Notes under the pieces: generated by a model | Database searches by the model: none | What the model saw: only the letters and a program-made list of their open reading frames with translations | What the model was told of the DNA's origin: nothing | In this document: piece by piece, positions 7,080 to 13,918 of the stretch | How positions within the stretch are numbered: the first letter of the stretch is position 1 | How the letters are laid out: every line of letters begins with the position of its first letter | Translations under genes and position numbers: made by a program | Assembly (NCBI GenBank): GCA_021808185.1 | Contig: JAKBCB010000030.1 | Span: forward strand, 1-15,227 | Direction of reading: 5' to 3' | Source of the DNA: Pseudomonadota bacterium | GTDB taxonomy: Bacteria > Pseudomonadota > Alphaproteobacteria > Acetobacterales > Acetobacteraceae | DNA length: 15,227 nucleotides

Positions 7080-8984
7080 ATGGCTGGTTATACGAGCGGC
7101 ACCAGCCTGCCGGGGCAACCCGGCGGGTGGCGCGCGGGATTCCGCCGAGGGCTGGCCCTCCTGCGCGGACTTCGCCGCGATGCGCCCCCGGCGGACGCGG
7201 CGCCCGTGCCCCAGCATCGGCCGCGCCGCCCGTTGCGCGACTGGCTCGTGCATGCGCCCTACAAGCTGCGCGCCCTGGTCCGCGCCGACGAAATCTGGCT
7301 CTCGGTGCTTGCCAGCCTCGCGGGGCTCGCCGCCGGCCTGTCCGTGACCGCGATGGGGCTGGTCGCGCAGACGATGCACCAGCTCCTGTTCGGCCTGCCG
7401 CACGGCGAGCGGCTGAGCGGGCTGGTCTCGGCCGATCCAGTGCGCGTGCTGCTGGTGCTGGGCGGCGGCGGGCTGTTCGTGGGGCTGATCGGCCTGGGCA
7501 TCATGCGCTGGCGACCGACCCGCGCCATCGACCCGATCGAGGCGAACGCGCTGTATGGCGGACGCATGTCGCTGTACGACAGCGCCATCGTGGTGGTCCA
7601 GACGCTGATCTCCAACGGCGTCGGCGCCTCCGTCGGGCTGGAGGCCGGCTACACCCAGGTCGGCTCCTCGCTCGCCTCCGAACTCGGCGCGCGGTTCCGG
7701 CTGCGGCGCAACGACCAGCGGCTGCTGGTGGGGTGCGGCGCGGCCGGTGCCATCGCGGCCGCGTTCAACGCGCCGCTGACCGGGGCGTTCTATGCGTTCG
7801 AGCTGGTGATCGGCACCTATTCGCTGGCCACGCTCGCGCCGGTGATGGCGGCGTCCATCGTCGCCGTCGTGGTCACGCGGCTGCTCTCGCCCGAGCTGTA
7901 CGGCTTCGACATCCAGTTGCCGACGGCGATCCCGCCGCTCGACTACCTGCCGATCCTGGGCCTCGGCATCCTCGCGGCGCTGGCGGGCATCGCCATCATG
8001 CGCGGGGTGACACTGGCCGAGCAGGCGTTCCGGGTCAGCCGGATGCCGGCCTGGCTGCGGCCGGCAATCGGTGGCCTCGCCGTCGCGGGCCTTGCCATGG
8101 TCTCGCCGCAGGTGCTCTCGGCCGGGCACGCGGCGCTTTCGTTCGGGATCGACGCGCCGTATCCGCTGCGCCACATCGCGCTGCTGTTCCTGCTCAAGGC
8201 GGCGGCCTCGGCGATCTCGCTCGGCTCGGGCTTTCGCGGCGGGCTGTTCTTCGCCTCGCTGTTCCTCGGCGCGCTGGTGGGCAAGCTGTTCGCGGCCCTG
8301 CTGGCGATGGTGACGGTGACGCACGCCATCCCGGAAGTGGTGCTGGCGCTGGTGGGCATGAGCGCGCTGGCCGTGGCCATCGTGGGCGGCCCGCTGACCA
8401 TGGGGTTCCTGGCGCTGGAGAGCACCGGCAGCCTGCCGCTGACAGTGGCCGTGCTGCTCGCCTCCGTCGTCTCCTCGCTGACCGTCCGGCGCACCTTCGG
8501 CTACAGCTTCGCCACGTGGCGGTTCCATCTGCGGGGCGAGGCGATCCGCAGTGCCGTGGACATCGGCTGGGTGCGCAGCCTGACCGTGGCGCGGATGATG
8601 CGGCGCGAAATGCGCACGGTGCGCGCCGACACCACGGTTGCCGCCTTCCGCCGCGACTTCCCGCTCGGCGCCACCAACCGCGTCGTGGTGATCGACGCCG
8701 CCGACCGCTACGCCGGCATCGTGCTGGTGGCGGAGGCGCACGCGCCCGGCACCGACGAGGCGGCGAAGCTGCCGAGCATTCTGCACTACACGGATGCGAT
8801 GCTGACGCCGCAAATGACCGTCAAGGACGCGATCGGCCTGTTCGAGCGGGCGGAATCCGACGCGCTCGCGGTGGTGGACAGCCCGGACAGCCGGCGGGTG
8901 ATCGGGCTGCTGACCGAAGCCTACGCGCTGCGCCGCTACAGCGAGGAACTGGACCGGCGCCGGAAGGAATTGTCCGGCGAATAG
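7080..8984 (+). CDS. ClC-family chloride channel/transporter with C-terminal CBS domains, atypical filter
   Basis: Inner-membrane anion channel or anion/proton exchanger of the ClC family; 634 residues from ATG 7080 (in-frame starts also at 7017 and 7026). An Arg/Pro-rich cytosolic N-terminus (1-70) is followed by about ten hydrophobic helices (70-470) and a cytosolic CBS pair (about 500-620). Family landmarks are GLEAG (186-190) in place of GREGP, which keeps the gating Glu188, AAAFNAPLTG (226-235), GGLFFAS (387-393) and a Tyr475-Ser matching the filter Tyr445 of E. coli ClcA. Three departures are seen. The GSGIP filter loop is missing, with IDPIEANAL at about 150-158. The residue matching the internal proton Glu203 is Leu242, while the neighbouring Glu241 is kept. 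The GxFxP Pro is lost. Anion selectivity and proton coupling cannot be assumed. It ends 4 nt from the convergent DUF4169 gene. Confidence 0.9.
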   Translation: MAGYTSGTSLPGQPGGWRAGFRRGLALLRGLRRDAPPADAAPVPQHRPRRPLRDWLVHAPYKLRALVRADEIWLSVLASLAGLAAGLSVTAMGLVAQTMHQLLFGLPHGERLSGLVSADPVRVLLVLGGGGLFVGLIGLGIMRWRPTRAIDPIEANALYGGRMSLYDSAIVVVQTLISNGVGASVGLEAGYTQVGSSLASELGARFRLRRNDQRLLVGCGAAGAIAAAFNAPLTGAFYAFELVIGTYSLATLAPVMAASIVAVVVTRLLSPELYGFDIQLPTAIPPLDYLPILGLGILAALAGIAIMRGVTLAEQAFRVSRMPAWLRPAIGGLAVAGLAMVSPQVLSAGHAALSFGIDAPYPLRHIALLFLLKAAASAISLGSGFRGGLFFASLFLGALVGKLFAALLAMVTVTHAIPEVVLALVGMSALAVAIVGGPLTMGFLALESTGSLPLTVAVLLASVVSSLTVRRTFGYSFATWRFHLRGEAIRSAVDIGWVRSLTVARMMRREMRTVRADTTVAAFRRDFPLGATNRVVVIDAADRYAGIVLVAEAHAPGTDEAAKLPSILHYTDAMLTPQMTVKDAIGLFERAESDALAVVDSPDSRRVIGLLTEAYALRRYSEELDRRRKELSGE

Positions 8985-8988
8985 CGGC

Positions 8989-9171
8989 TCAGCGCGGATC
9001 GTCCTTTTTCGCGCCGTCCAGCACGGCTTTCTGGCGCTCGGCTTCCATCCGCTCCACCTGCCTGGTCGCCCCCGTGCGGCCATGGCGCACGCGGTTTTCC
9101 GCCGCCGCCTGCGCCGCCGCGGCCTTCGCGCGCTGTTTCTTGACCTGCCGCAGGTTGACGATCTCGCCCAT
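8989..9171 (-). CDS. DUF4169 family small basic protein, function unknown
   Basis: A 60-residue, charged, Ala/Arg/Lys-rich protein beginning MGEIVNLRQVKKQRAK and ending with an Asp/Pro/Arg tail. The start MGEIVNLR, the basic helix, the central NRVRHGRT and the later A-x-LDG-like segment match my memory of DUF4169, a family widespread in alphaproteobacteria without assigned function. Most of it should form one long amphipathic or coiled helix. It has no signal peptide or membrane segment, so it is probably cytosolic. The start is the ATG at 9171; the frame stays open upstream, but the family motif begins exactly here. The ribosome site is weak. It is convergent with the ClC gene (4-nt gap) and divergent from the hydrolase gene (46-nt gap). 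Confidence 0.83.
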   Translation of the reverse strand: MGEIVNLRQVKKQRAKAAAAQAAAENRVRHGRTGATRQVERMEAERQKAVLDGAKKDDPR

Positions 9172-9217
9172 CGCGGCATCTTCGTCCCGGCCATCCCCGG
9201 ACGCAAGGAGCACGCAC

Positions 9218-9883
9218 ATGGGCAGCACCATCAGCCTCACCGCCGCCGACGGGCACAGGCTGTCGGCCTGGCGCACCGGGCCGGAGGACGCGGCGCGCGG
9301 CCTCGTCGTGGTGCAGGAGATTTTTGGGGTCAACCACCACATCCGCAACGTCGCCGACCGCTTCGCCGCCGCCGGCTACCTGTGCATCGCCCCCGCGCTG
9401 TTCGACCGCGTGCGGCCCGGCATCGAACTCGGCTACACCGCCGAGGACGTGGCACAGGGTCGCGACCTGCGCGCGCAAGTGCCGGAAGCCGGCACCATGG
9501 CCGACATCGATGCAGCCGCCCTGGCCCTTGGCGGGCGGAAACTTGGCATCGTCGGCTATTGCTGGGGCGGCAGCATCGCGTGGTTCGGCGCCACCCGCAC
9601 CCGGCACTTCAAGGCCGCGTCAGGCTGGTACGGCGGCATGATCGCCGGCACCCGCACGGAAACCCCGCACTGCCCGGTGCAACTGCATTTCGGCGAACTC
9701 GATTCCGGCATCCCGCTGAGCGACGTGGACCTGATCCGCGCGGCGCAGCCGGGGGTCGAGATCCACGTCTATCCTGGGGCGCACCACGGCTTCGGCTGCG
9801 ACGAACGGGGCAGCTTCAGCCCCAAGGACGCGGCGGTGGCGCAGGAGCGGACACTCTCCTTTTTCGCCAGGCATCTCACGTAA
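9218..9883 (+). CDS. Dienelactone hydrolase family protein (carboxymethylenebutenolidase-like)
   Basis: Alpha/beta hydrolase of 221 residues. True dienelactone hydrolases open dienelactone to maleylacetate in chlorocatechol breakdown. Many homologues have other or unknown substrates, and no aromatic pathway genes are nearby, so only the family is claimed. QEIFGVNHHIR (33-43) carries the conserved Glu near the active site. GYCWGG (113-118) holds nucleophile Cys115. FGELDSGIP supplies Asp162, and GAHHGF supplies His190 as the triad base. The lack of a signal peptide implies the cytosol. The ATG follows AAGGAG with a 7-nt gap. A weak promoter candidate, TTGACG at 9155 with a poor -10, lies inside the start of the DUF4169 gene. 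The gene ends in a hairpin shared with convergent mtnP. Confidence 0.9.
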   Translation: MGSTISLTAADGHRLSAWRTGPEDAARGLVVVQEIFGVNHHIRNVADRFAAAGYLCIAPALFDRVRPGIELGYTAEDVAQGRDLRAQVPEAGTMADIDAAALALGGRKLGIVGYCWGGSIAWFGATRTRHFKAASGWYGGMIAGTRTETPHCPVQLHFGELDSGIPLSDVDLIRAAQPGVEIHVYPGAHHGFGCDERGSFSPKDAAVAQERTLSFFARHLT

Positions 9884-9894
9884 GCAAGCCCAGG

Positions 9895-9916
9895 CCAGGG
9901 GCCGGGAGGCCCCTGG
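9895..9916. terminator. Bidirectional hairpin between the hydrolase gene and mtnP
   Basis: A perfect 9-bp stem, CCAGGGGCC/GGCCCCTGG, with a GGGA loop occupies the 39-nt gap between two convergent genes. There is no strong T-tract on either side. Its position and stability suit a shared terminator or RNA 3'-end stabiliser. Confidence 0.65.
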
Positions 9917-9922
9917 ACCCCG

Positions 9923-10819
9923 CTACGACGACAGCATCCGTCCGGCGACCACGTCGAGCTTCGCCATCAGGTCGGGGTCGCGCCGCTCCGGCGCGGTGAT
10001 CAGGGCATATTCAAGCGCACGGTCGCAACCGGCGGAACACAGGCCGCGCGCGAGCCCGAGGCCGGGCACCACATCGGCCACCAGCGCCCTGGCCTTGTCC
10101 GCGTTCGCGAACAGCACCTTGACCACCATATCCACGGTCACGGCATCGTGGTCCGGGTGCCAGCAATCGTAATCCGTCACCATCGCGACGGTTGCGTAAC
10201 AAAGCTCCGCCTCGCGCGCGAGCTTCGCCTCCGGCATGTTGGTCATGCCGATCACCGAGCAGCCCCACTTGCGGTACAGCTCGCTCTCGGCCTTGGTGGA
10301 GAATTGCGGCCCCTCCATCACCAGGTACGTCCCGCCGCGCGTCACCGGCAGACCAAGCCTGCGCGCCGCCGCCTCCAGCCCATCGCCCAGCCGCGCGCAA
10401 ACCGGGTGCGCGACGGAGACATGCGCCACGCAGCCCTCACCGAAGAAGCTCTTTTCACGGGCGAAGCTGCGGTCGATGAACTGATCGACGATCACGAAAT
10501 GCCCGGGCGGGTGTTCTTCCTTCAGGCTGCCGACGGCCGAGAGCGAAATCACGTCGGTGCAGCCCAGCCGCTTCAGCGCGTCGATGTTGGCGCGATAGTT
10601 CAGATGCGTGGGCGAGGTGCGGTGCCCGCGCCCGTGCCGGGGCAGGAACACGCAGCGCACGCCGCCCAGCGTGCCCTCCAGCAATTCGTCGGAAGGTTCG
10701 CCCCAGGGCGTGTGCACCTTGCGCCACACCTTCCCCTCCAGGCCGTCGATGTCGTACAGGCCGGAACCGCCGATGATGCCGATGACCGGTTGCACCGTCT
10801 CGGTGCTGGATTGGGACAT
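9923..10819 (-). CDS. mtnP: S-methyl-5'-thioadenosine phosphorylase
   Basis: Splits 5'-methylthioadenosine, a by-product of polyamine synthesis, with phosphate into adenine and 5-methylthioribose-1-phosphate, feeding methionine and purine salvage; cytosolic. It has 298 residues. Motifs are GIIGGSGLYD (14-23, phosphate binding), LPRHGRGHRTSP (59-70), MEGPQFST (168-175), IGMTNMPEAKLAREAE (190-205) and TDYDCW (215-220). The Asp residues of TDYD mark adenine rather than guanine/hypoxanthine nucleoside specificity, which separates MtnP from PNP. The start is the ATG at 10819, preceded by GGAG with a 6-nt gap; a TTG at 10834 in the same frame falls inside the upstream terminator T-run and is less likely. 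It follows petABC on the same strand behind a strong hairpin, so expression is either by read-through or from an unseen promoter. Confidence 0.95.
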   Translation of the reverse strand: MSQSSTETVQPVIGIIGGSGLYDIDGLEGKVWRKVHTPWGEPSDELLEGTLGGVRCVFLPRHGRGHRTSPTHLNYRANIDALKRLGCTDVISLSAVGSLKEEHPPGHFVIVDQFIDRSFAREKSFFGEGCVAHVSVAHPVCARLGDGLEAAARRLGLPVTRGGTYLVMEGPQFSTKAESELYRKWGCSVIGMTNMPEAKLAREAELCYATVAMVTDYDCWHPDHDAVTVDMVVKVLFANADKARALVADVVPGLGLARGLCSAGCDRALEYALITAPERRDPDLMAKLDVVAGRMLSS

Positions 10820-10832
10820 TTCGCTCTCCGCC

Positions 10833-10869
10833 AAAAACGCGACCGCCGCGCCCTTGCGGGGCGCGGCGG
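10833..10869 (-). terminator. Rho-independent terminator after petABC, just before mtnP
   Basis: On the minus strand a perfect 11-bp stem, CCGCCGCGCCC/GGGCGCGGCGG, with a 5-nt loop is followed after 5 nt by TTTTT. The stem starts 30 nt after the petC stop. The T-run ends about 13 nt before the mtnP ATG, right next to its Shine-Dalgarno. The gap between stem and T-run may make it leaky. Confidence 0.7.
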
Positions 10870-10898
10870 GGATTCATCTCACGCCGTGCGGCGCGGCA

Positions 10899-11675
10899 TC
10901 AATGCACGTCGGCCCACACCTTGCGCTTGACGGCATAGGTCACGCCGGTCAGCAGCACGAGGAAGGCGATCACCTTCACCCCCATGCGCTTGCGCTGCTC
11001 CATCTCCGGGTTGGCCATGTAGGTCAGGAACGTCACGACATCGCGCGCTTCCTGCTCGATGGTGGCCTTGGTGCCGTCGGCGTATGTCACCTGATCGTCC
11101 TGCAGCGGCTGCGGCATGGCGATCTGATGGCCGGGGAAGTATTTGTTGTAGTTCATCCCGTCGCCCATCTTCATGTCCGCCGGCGGCTCGCCGTAGCCGG
11201 TCAGGACGCCGAAGATGTAGTCCGGTCCGCCAACGCGCGCCTTTTCGATCACCGACAGATCCGGCGGCAGCGCGCCGTTCAGCGCCGCGCGTGCGGCCTT
11301 GTCGTTGGGATACGGCGAGCGGAAATGGTCGGACGGCAGCGCCGGCCGCTCGGTCGGCTGGCCGTCGTCGCCGATGGTCGGAACCGACTTCGCCGCCGCG
11401 ATCGCCTTGATCTGCTCTTCGCTCAGGTCGATCCCCGCAAGGTTGCGGTAGTAGCCGAGCTTGAGCGAATGGCAGTTCGAGCAGACCTCGTTATAGACCT
11501 GGAAGCCGCGCTGCGCGGCCGCGCGGTCGAACGTGCCGAACGGGCCGGAGAACGACCAGTTCTGTTTCGGCAGCACGATCTCCTCCTCCGCCCCCGCCGG
11601 GGTCGCGAAGGCGAGACCGGCGAGCAAGCCGAGGGCGGGCGCCCCGAACAGGGTAAGCAGGCGAGCGGCGCGCAT
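10899..11675 (-). CDS. petC: Ubiquinol-cytochrome c reductase, cytochrome c1 subunit
   Basis: Membrane-anchored c-type cytochrome of the bc1 complex; it passes electrons from the Rieske centre to soluble cytochrome c on the periplasmic side. It has 258 residues. A Sec signal peptide (1-29) ends TPAGA before EEE. The haem-binding CSNCH is at 65-69, with Cys65 and Cys68 for thioether bonds and His69 as ligand. The sixth ligand is probably Met187 in GHQIAMPQP. A single C-terminal transmembrane helix at about 232-248 is followed by a basic cytosolic end. The size fits a free cytochrome c1, not the fused cytochrome b-c1 found in some alphaproteobacteria. The ATG overlaps the cytochrome b stop as TGATG, with GGAG 8 nt upstream inside the cytochrome b reading frame. 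Confidence 0.96.
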   Translation of the reverse strand: MRAARLLTLFGAPALGLLAGLAFATPAGAEEEIVLPKQNWSFSGPFGTFDRAAAQRGFQVYNEVCSNCHSLKLGYYRNLAGIDLSEEQIKAIAAAKSVPTIGDDGQPTERPALPSDHFRSPYPNDKAARAALNGALPPDLSVIEKARVGGPDYIFGVLTGYGEPPADMKMGDGMNYNKYFPGHQIAMPQPLQDDQVTYADGTKATIEQEARDVVTFLTYMANPEMEQRKRMGVKVIAFLVLLTGVTYAVKRKVWADVH

Positions 11676-12949
11676 CAGACTTTCTCCATCGGCTTGGCGG
11701 TCGCGCCCCCGGGCAGCGGCCCGCCGCCACCACCACGCAGCACGGCGCGGCTGATGCTCTCCGGCAGCGGCAGCGGCCGCTCCAGCTTGCCCAGCAGCGG
11801 CAGGATCACCAGGAAGTGCAGGAAATACCACGCGGTCGAGACGCGACCCAGGATCACCCAGATCCCTTCCGGCCGATGCGCGCCCACCATGCCGAGCACG
11901 ATGCAGGCCAGCAGTTGCAGCCAGAAGAACACGCGATAGACCGGGCGGAACCTGGCGCTGCGCACCGGGCTGGTGTCCAGCCACGGCAGCACGAACAGCA
12001 CGATGATCGAGCCGAACATCATCAGCACGCCGCCGAGCTTGTCCGGCACCGAGCGCAGGATGGCGTAGAACGGCAGAAAGTACCACTCCGGCACGATTTC
12101 CGCCGGCGTCGCCAGCGGGTTGGCCGGAATGTAGTTGTCCGGCTCGCCGAACAGGTTGGGCGCAAAGAACACCACGGCCGCATAGACGATCAGGAACACG
12201 CAGATGCCGACGCTGTCCTTGATCGTGTAGTACGGATGGAACGGCAGCGTGTCCTGCGGCCCCTTCGGATCGATGCCCAGCGGGTTGTTCGAGCCGGTGA
12301 TGTGCAGCGCCGCGACGTGCAGGAAGATCACGCCGATCAGCACGAACGGCAGCAGGTAGTGCAGCGCGAAGAAGCGGTTCAGCGTCGGGTTATCGACCGA
12401 GAAGCCGCCCCACAGCCACGTTACGATATGTTCGCCGACCAATGGAAAGGCCGAGAACAGGTTGGTGATGACGGTGGCACCCCAGAACGACATCTGGCCC
12501 CACGGCAGCACGTAGCCCATGAACGCGGTCGCCATCATCAGCAGCATGATGACCACGCCGAGCATCCACAGCAGTTCGCGCGGCGCCTTGTACGACCCGT
12601 AGTACAGCCCGCGGAAGATGTGGATGTACACGACGATGAAGAACATCGAGGCGCCGTTGGCGTGGCCGTAGCGCAACAGCCAGCCGAAGTTCACGTCGCG
12701 CATGATGGCTTCGACGCTGTCGAAGGCCATGGTCTTCTCGGGCGTGTAGTGCATCGCCAGCAGGATGCCGCTGGCGATCATGATCATCAGCACGACCATC
12801 GCCAACGCGCCGAAATTCCACAGGTAATTGAAATTCCGCGGGGTCGGGAAGACGCCGTATTCCTTCTGCATCATCGTGATAACGGGCAGACGGGTATCGA
12901 TCCAGTTCAGCACTGGATTCTCGATCTCGCTCTTGTGTAGGCCGGCCAT
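11675..12949 (-). CDS. petB: Ubiquinol-cytochrome c reductase, cytochrome b subunit
   Basis: Core membrane subunit of the bc1 complex, carrying haems bL and bH and both quinone sites. It has 424 residues and eight expected transmembrane helices. The haem ligands are His96/His110 (RYGHANGASMFF to YIHIFRG) and His197/His211 (FALHYLLPF to FLHVAALH), each pair 14 apart as in bc1 cytochromes b. The Qo-site motif is PEWY (287-290), followed by FLPFYAILRSVP. FMGYVLPWGQMSFWGATVIT (143-162) is the conserved cd1/cd2 region. Full length in one chain distinguishes it from the split b6/subunit IV of b6f. A Gly/Pro-rich C-terminal tail (about 405-424) ends just before petC. The ATG at 12949 has GGAG 9 nt upstream. 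It is the middle gene of the operon. Confidence 0.97.
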   Translation of the reverse strand: MAGLHKSEIENPVLNWIDTRLPVITMMQKEYGVFPTPRNFNYLWNFGALAMVVLMIMIASGILLAMHYTPEKTMAFDSVEAIMRDVNFGWLLRYGHANGASMFFIVVYIHIFRGLYYGSYKAPRELLWMLGVVIMLLMMATAFMGYVLPWGQMSFWGATVITNLFSAFPLVGEHIVTWLWGGFSVDNPTLNRFFALHYLLPFVLIGVIFLHVAALHITGSNNPLGIDPKGPQDTLPFHPYYTIKDSVGICVFLIVYAAVVFFAPNLFGEPDNYIPANPLATPAEIVPEWYFLPFYAILRSVPDKLGGVLMMFGSIIVLFVLPWLDTSPVRSARFRPVYRVFFWLQLLACIVLGMVGAHRPEGIWVILGRVSTAWYFLHFLVILPLLGKLERPLPLPESISRAVLRGGGGGPLPGGATAKPMEKV

Positions 12950-12978
12950 GATTCGGTGCTCCGGGATCGGCTTGGCGG

Positions 12979-13551
12979 TCAGCCGATCTTGATCTTGGTG
13001 TCGCTCGTGAACTCGTAGGGGGCCAGGGCCAGGTTCAGCGGCGCCGGACCGTGCCGCACGCGCCCGGACGTGTCGTACTGGCTGCCGTGGCAGGGGCAGA
13101 ACCAGCCGCCGTATTCGCCGCGCGGATCGGTTGGCTTGTTGCCCAGCGGGATGCAGCCGAGATGCGTGCATATGCCGATCACCACCAGCCATTGCTCGTG
13201 GCCGGCCTTCACCCGCTCGGCGTCGGTCTGCGGGTCGGTGAGCTGCGAGAGCTTCACGTCCTGCGCGGCCTTGATCTCCTCCGGGGAACGGTGCCGGATG
13301 AACATCGGTTTGCCGCGCCATACCACGGTAATGGCTTGCCCGACCGGGACCGGCGCCAGATCGACCTCGACCGATCCCAGCGCCAGCACATCTGCCGATG
13401 GGTTCATGCTGTCGATCATCGGCCAGACGATCGCGCCGACACCGACGGCGGCGCCGGCGGCGGCAACCAATTTCAAGAAATCGCGTTTGCCGGCATCGTG
13501 TCCCGGCTCGTGGCCGGAGGCGTGGCCCGGGGCGTGAGCAGTCACAGACAT
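12979..13551 (-). CDS. petA: Ubiquinol-cytochrome c reductase, Rieske iron-sulfur subunit
   Basis: The 2Fe-2S protein that takes the first electron from ubiquinol in the bc1 complex; one N-terminal helix anchors the periplasmic head. It has 190 residues from ATG 13551. KRDFLKL (22-28) is a twin-arginine-like motif with Lys in place of the first Arg; Tat export is usual for Rieske proteins. A membrane helix lies at about 28-46. The cluster ligands are CTHLGC (128-133) and CPCHGS (152-157), followed by the Pro loop GPAP (168-171). The N-terminus carries a regular xxGH repeat (His6, 10, 14, 18). In-frame ATGs also exist at 13563 and 13575. I prefer 13551 because an AGGA lies 11 nt upstream and the family tail is usually short, but this is uncertain. 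It is the first gene of petABC. Confidence 0.94.
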   Translation of the reverse strand: MSVTAHAPGHASGHEPGHDAGKRDFLKLVAAAGAAVGVGAIVWPMIDSMNPSADVLALGSVEVDLAPVPVGQAITVVWRGKPMFIRHRSPEEIKAAQDVKLSQLTDPQTDAERVKAGHEQWLVVIGICTHLGCIPLGNKPTDPRGEYGGWFCPCHGSQYDTSGRVRHGPAPLNLALAPYEFTSDTKIKIG

Positions 13552-13616
13552 CTTAACGGCCATCCTCTCTGTCATTCGGCGACCCCGTCGGAGCCCCCGC
13601 ATCCGTCCTGCCAGCA

Positions 13617-13644
13617 TATCTAGAGCAACGCCCCGCGACGTCAC
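13617..13644 (-). promoter_or_regulatory. Candidate promoter for petABC
   Basis: On the minus strand GTGACG (four of six matches to the -35), a 16-nt spacer and TAGATA (-10). RNA would start near 13610, upstream of all petA ATG candidates. The -35 overlaps one arm of an inverted repeat at 13643-13666. Confidence 0.4.
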
Positions 13645-13666
13645 GCCTCACCGTTGCGAGAGGCGT
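13643..13666. repeat. Inverted repeat at the petA promoter
   Basis: ACGCCTC (13643-13649) and its reverse complement GAGGCGT (13660-13666) are separated by 10 nt. It touches the candidate petA -35 box, so it could be an operator. Arms of 7 bp are suggestive only. Confidence 0.4.
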
Positions 13667-13682
13667 CGTCGGGCCTTGCCCC

Positions 13683-13702
13683 GCGCCCGTAACGTCGGGC
13701 GC
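13683..13702. repeat. 7-bp inverted repeat in the petA-hemF intergenic region
   Basis: GCGCCCG and its reverse complement CGGGCGC flank a 6-nt centre, TAACGT. It lies between the divergent genes. It may be an operator or a leader hairpin of hemF. Confidence 0.4.
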
Positions 13703-13847
13703 AATGCGTATTCAACCCGCTTACCACGTCGCGCGGGGCGTGGGCAGTCGGTCGGCCGGCTTCTCCGCTGCTTTTATGGCCCGTTTCTCGCTACCGCAAC
13801 ACGGCATGTTCGCAGGGCTTGCCTTATCGGGCACCGGGCGTGCCTGC

Positions 13848-13875
13848 CGCGCGGGGCGGCTAGCCGCCCCGCGCG
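13848..13875. repeat. 28-nt perfect palindrome upstream of hemF
   Basis: CGCGCGGGGCGGCT is followed directly by its exact reverse complement AGCCGCCCCGCGCG. It is centred on GCTAGC, 43 nt before the hemF ATG. As RNA it would fold into a very stable hairpin in the hemF leader; as DNA it could be a dimeric operator. No T-tract follows, so a classical terminator is unlikely. Confidence 0.65.
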
Positions 13876-13918
13876 CGGCTGCTTAGCATGGCCGCCCGTC
13901 AGCCTGGATCGTCCGCCG

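Larger units (their letters stand above)
13645..13918. other. petA-hemF divergent intergenic region, no gene found
   Basis: About 370 bases separate the petA ATG and the hemF ATG. I see no convincing coding sequence: the open frames here lack family motifs and good ribosome sites. The region holds the petA promoter candidate and three inverted repeats (13643-13666, 13683-13702, 13848-13875). I could not find a clear hemF promoter, an FNR-type TTGAT-N4-ATCAA box or a tRNA. Confidence 0.5.

Noticed and set aside
6366..9206. 946-codon minus-strand frame opposite gph and the ClC gene
   Set aside because: Gln/His/Arg-rich low-complexity translation antisense to a clear ClC membrane protein; only its neighbour frame at 8989-9171 matches a real family.
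13720..13750. Repeated CGCGCGGGGCG (13730-13740 and 13848-13858) as a direct-repeat operator
   Set aside because: Low-complexity GC sequence with only two copies; the second is already explained as part of the palindrome.
13704..13886. 60-codon plus-strand frame in the petA-hemF gap
   Set aside because: It runs through the 28-nt palindrome, lacks a ribosome site and has no family resemblance.
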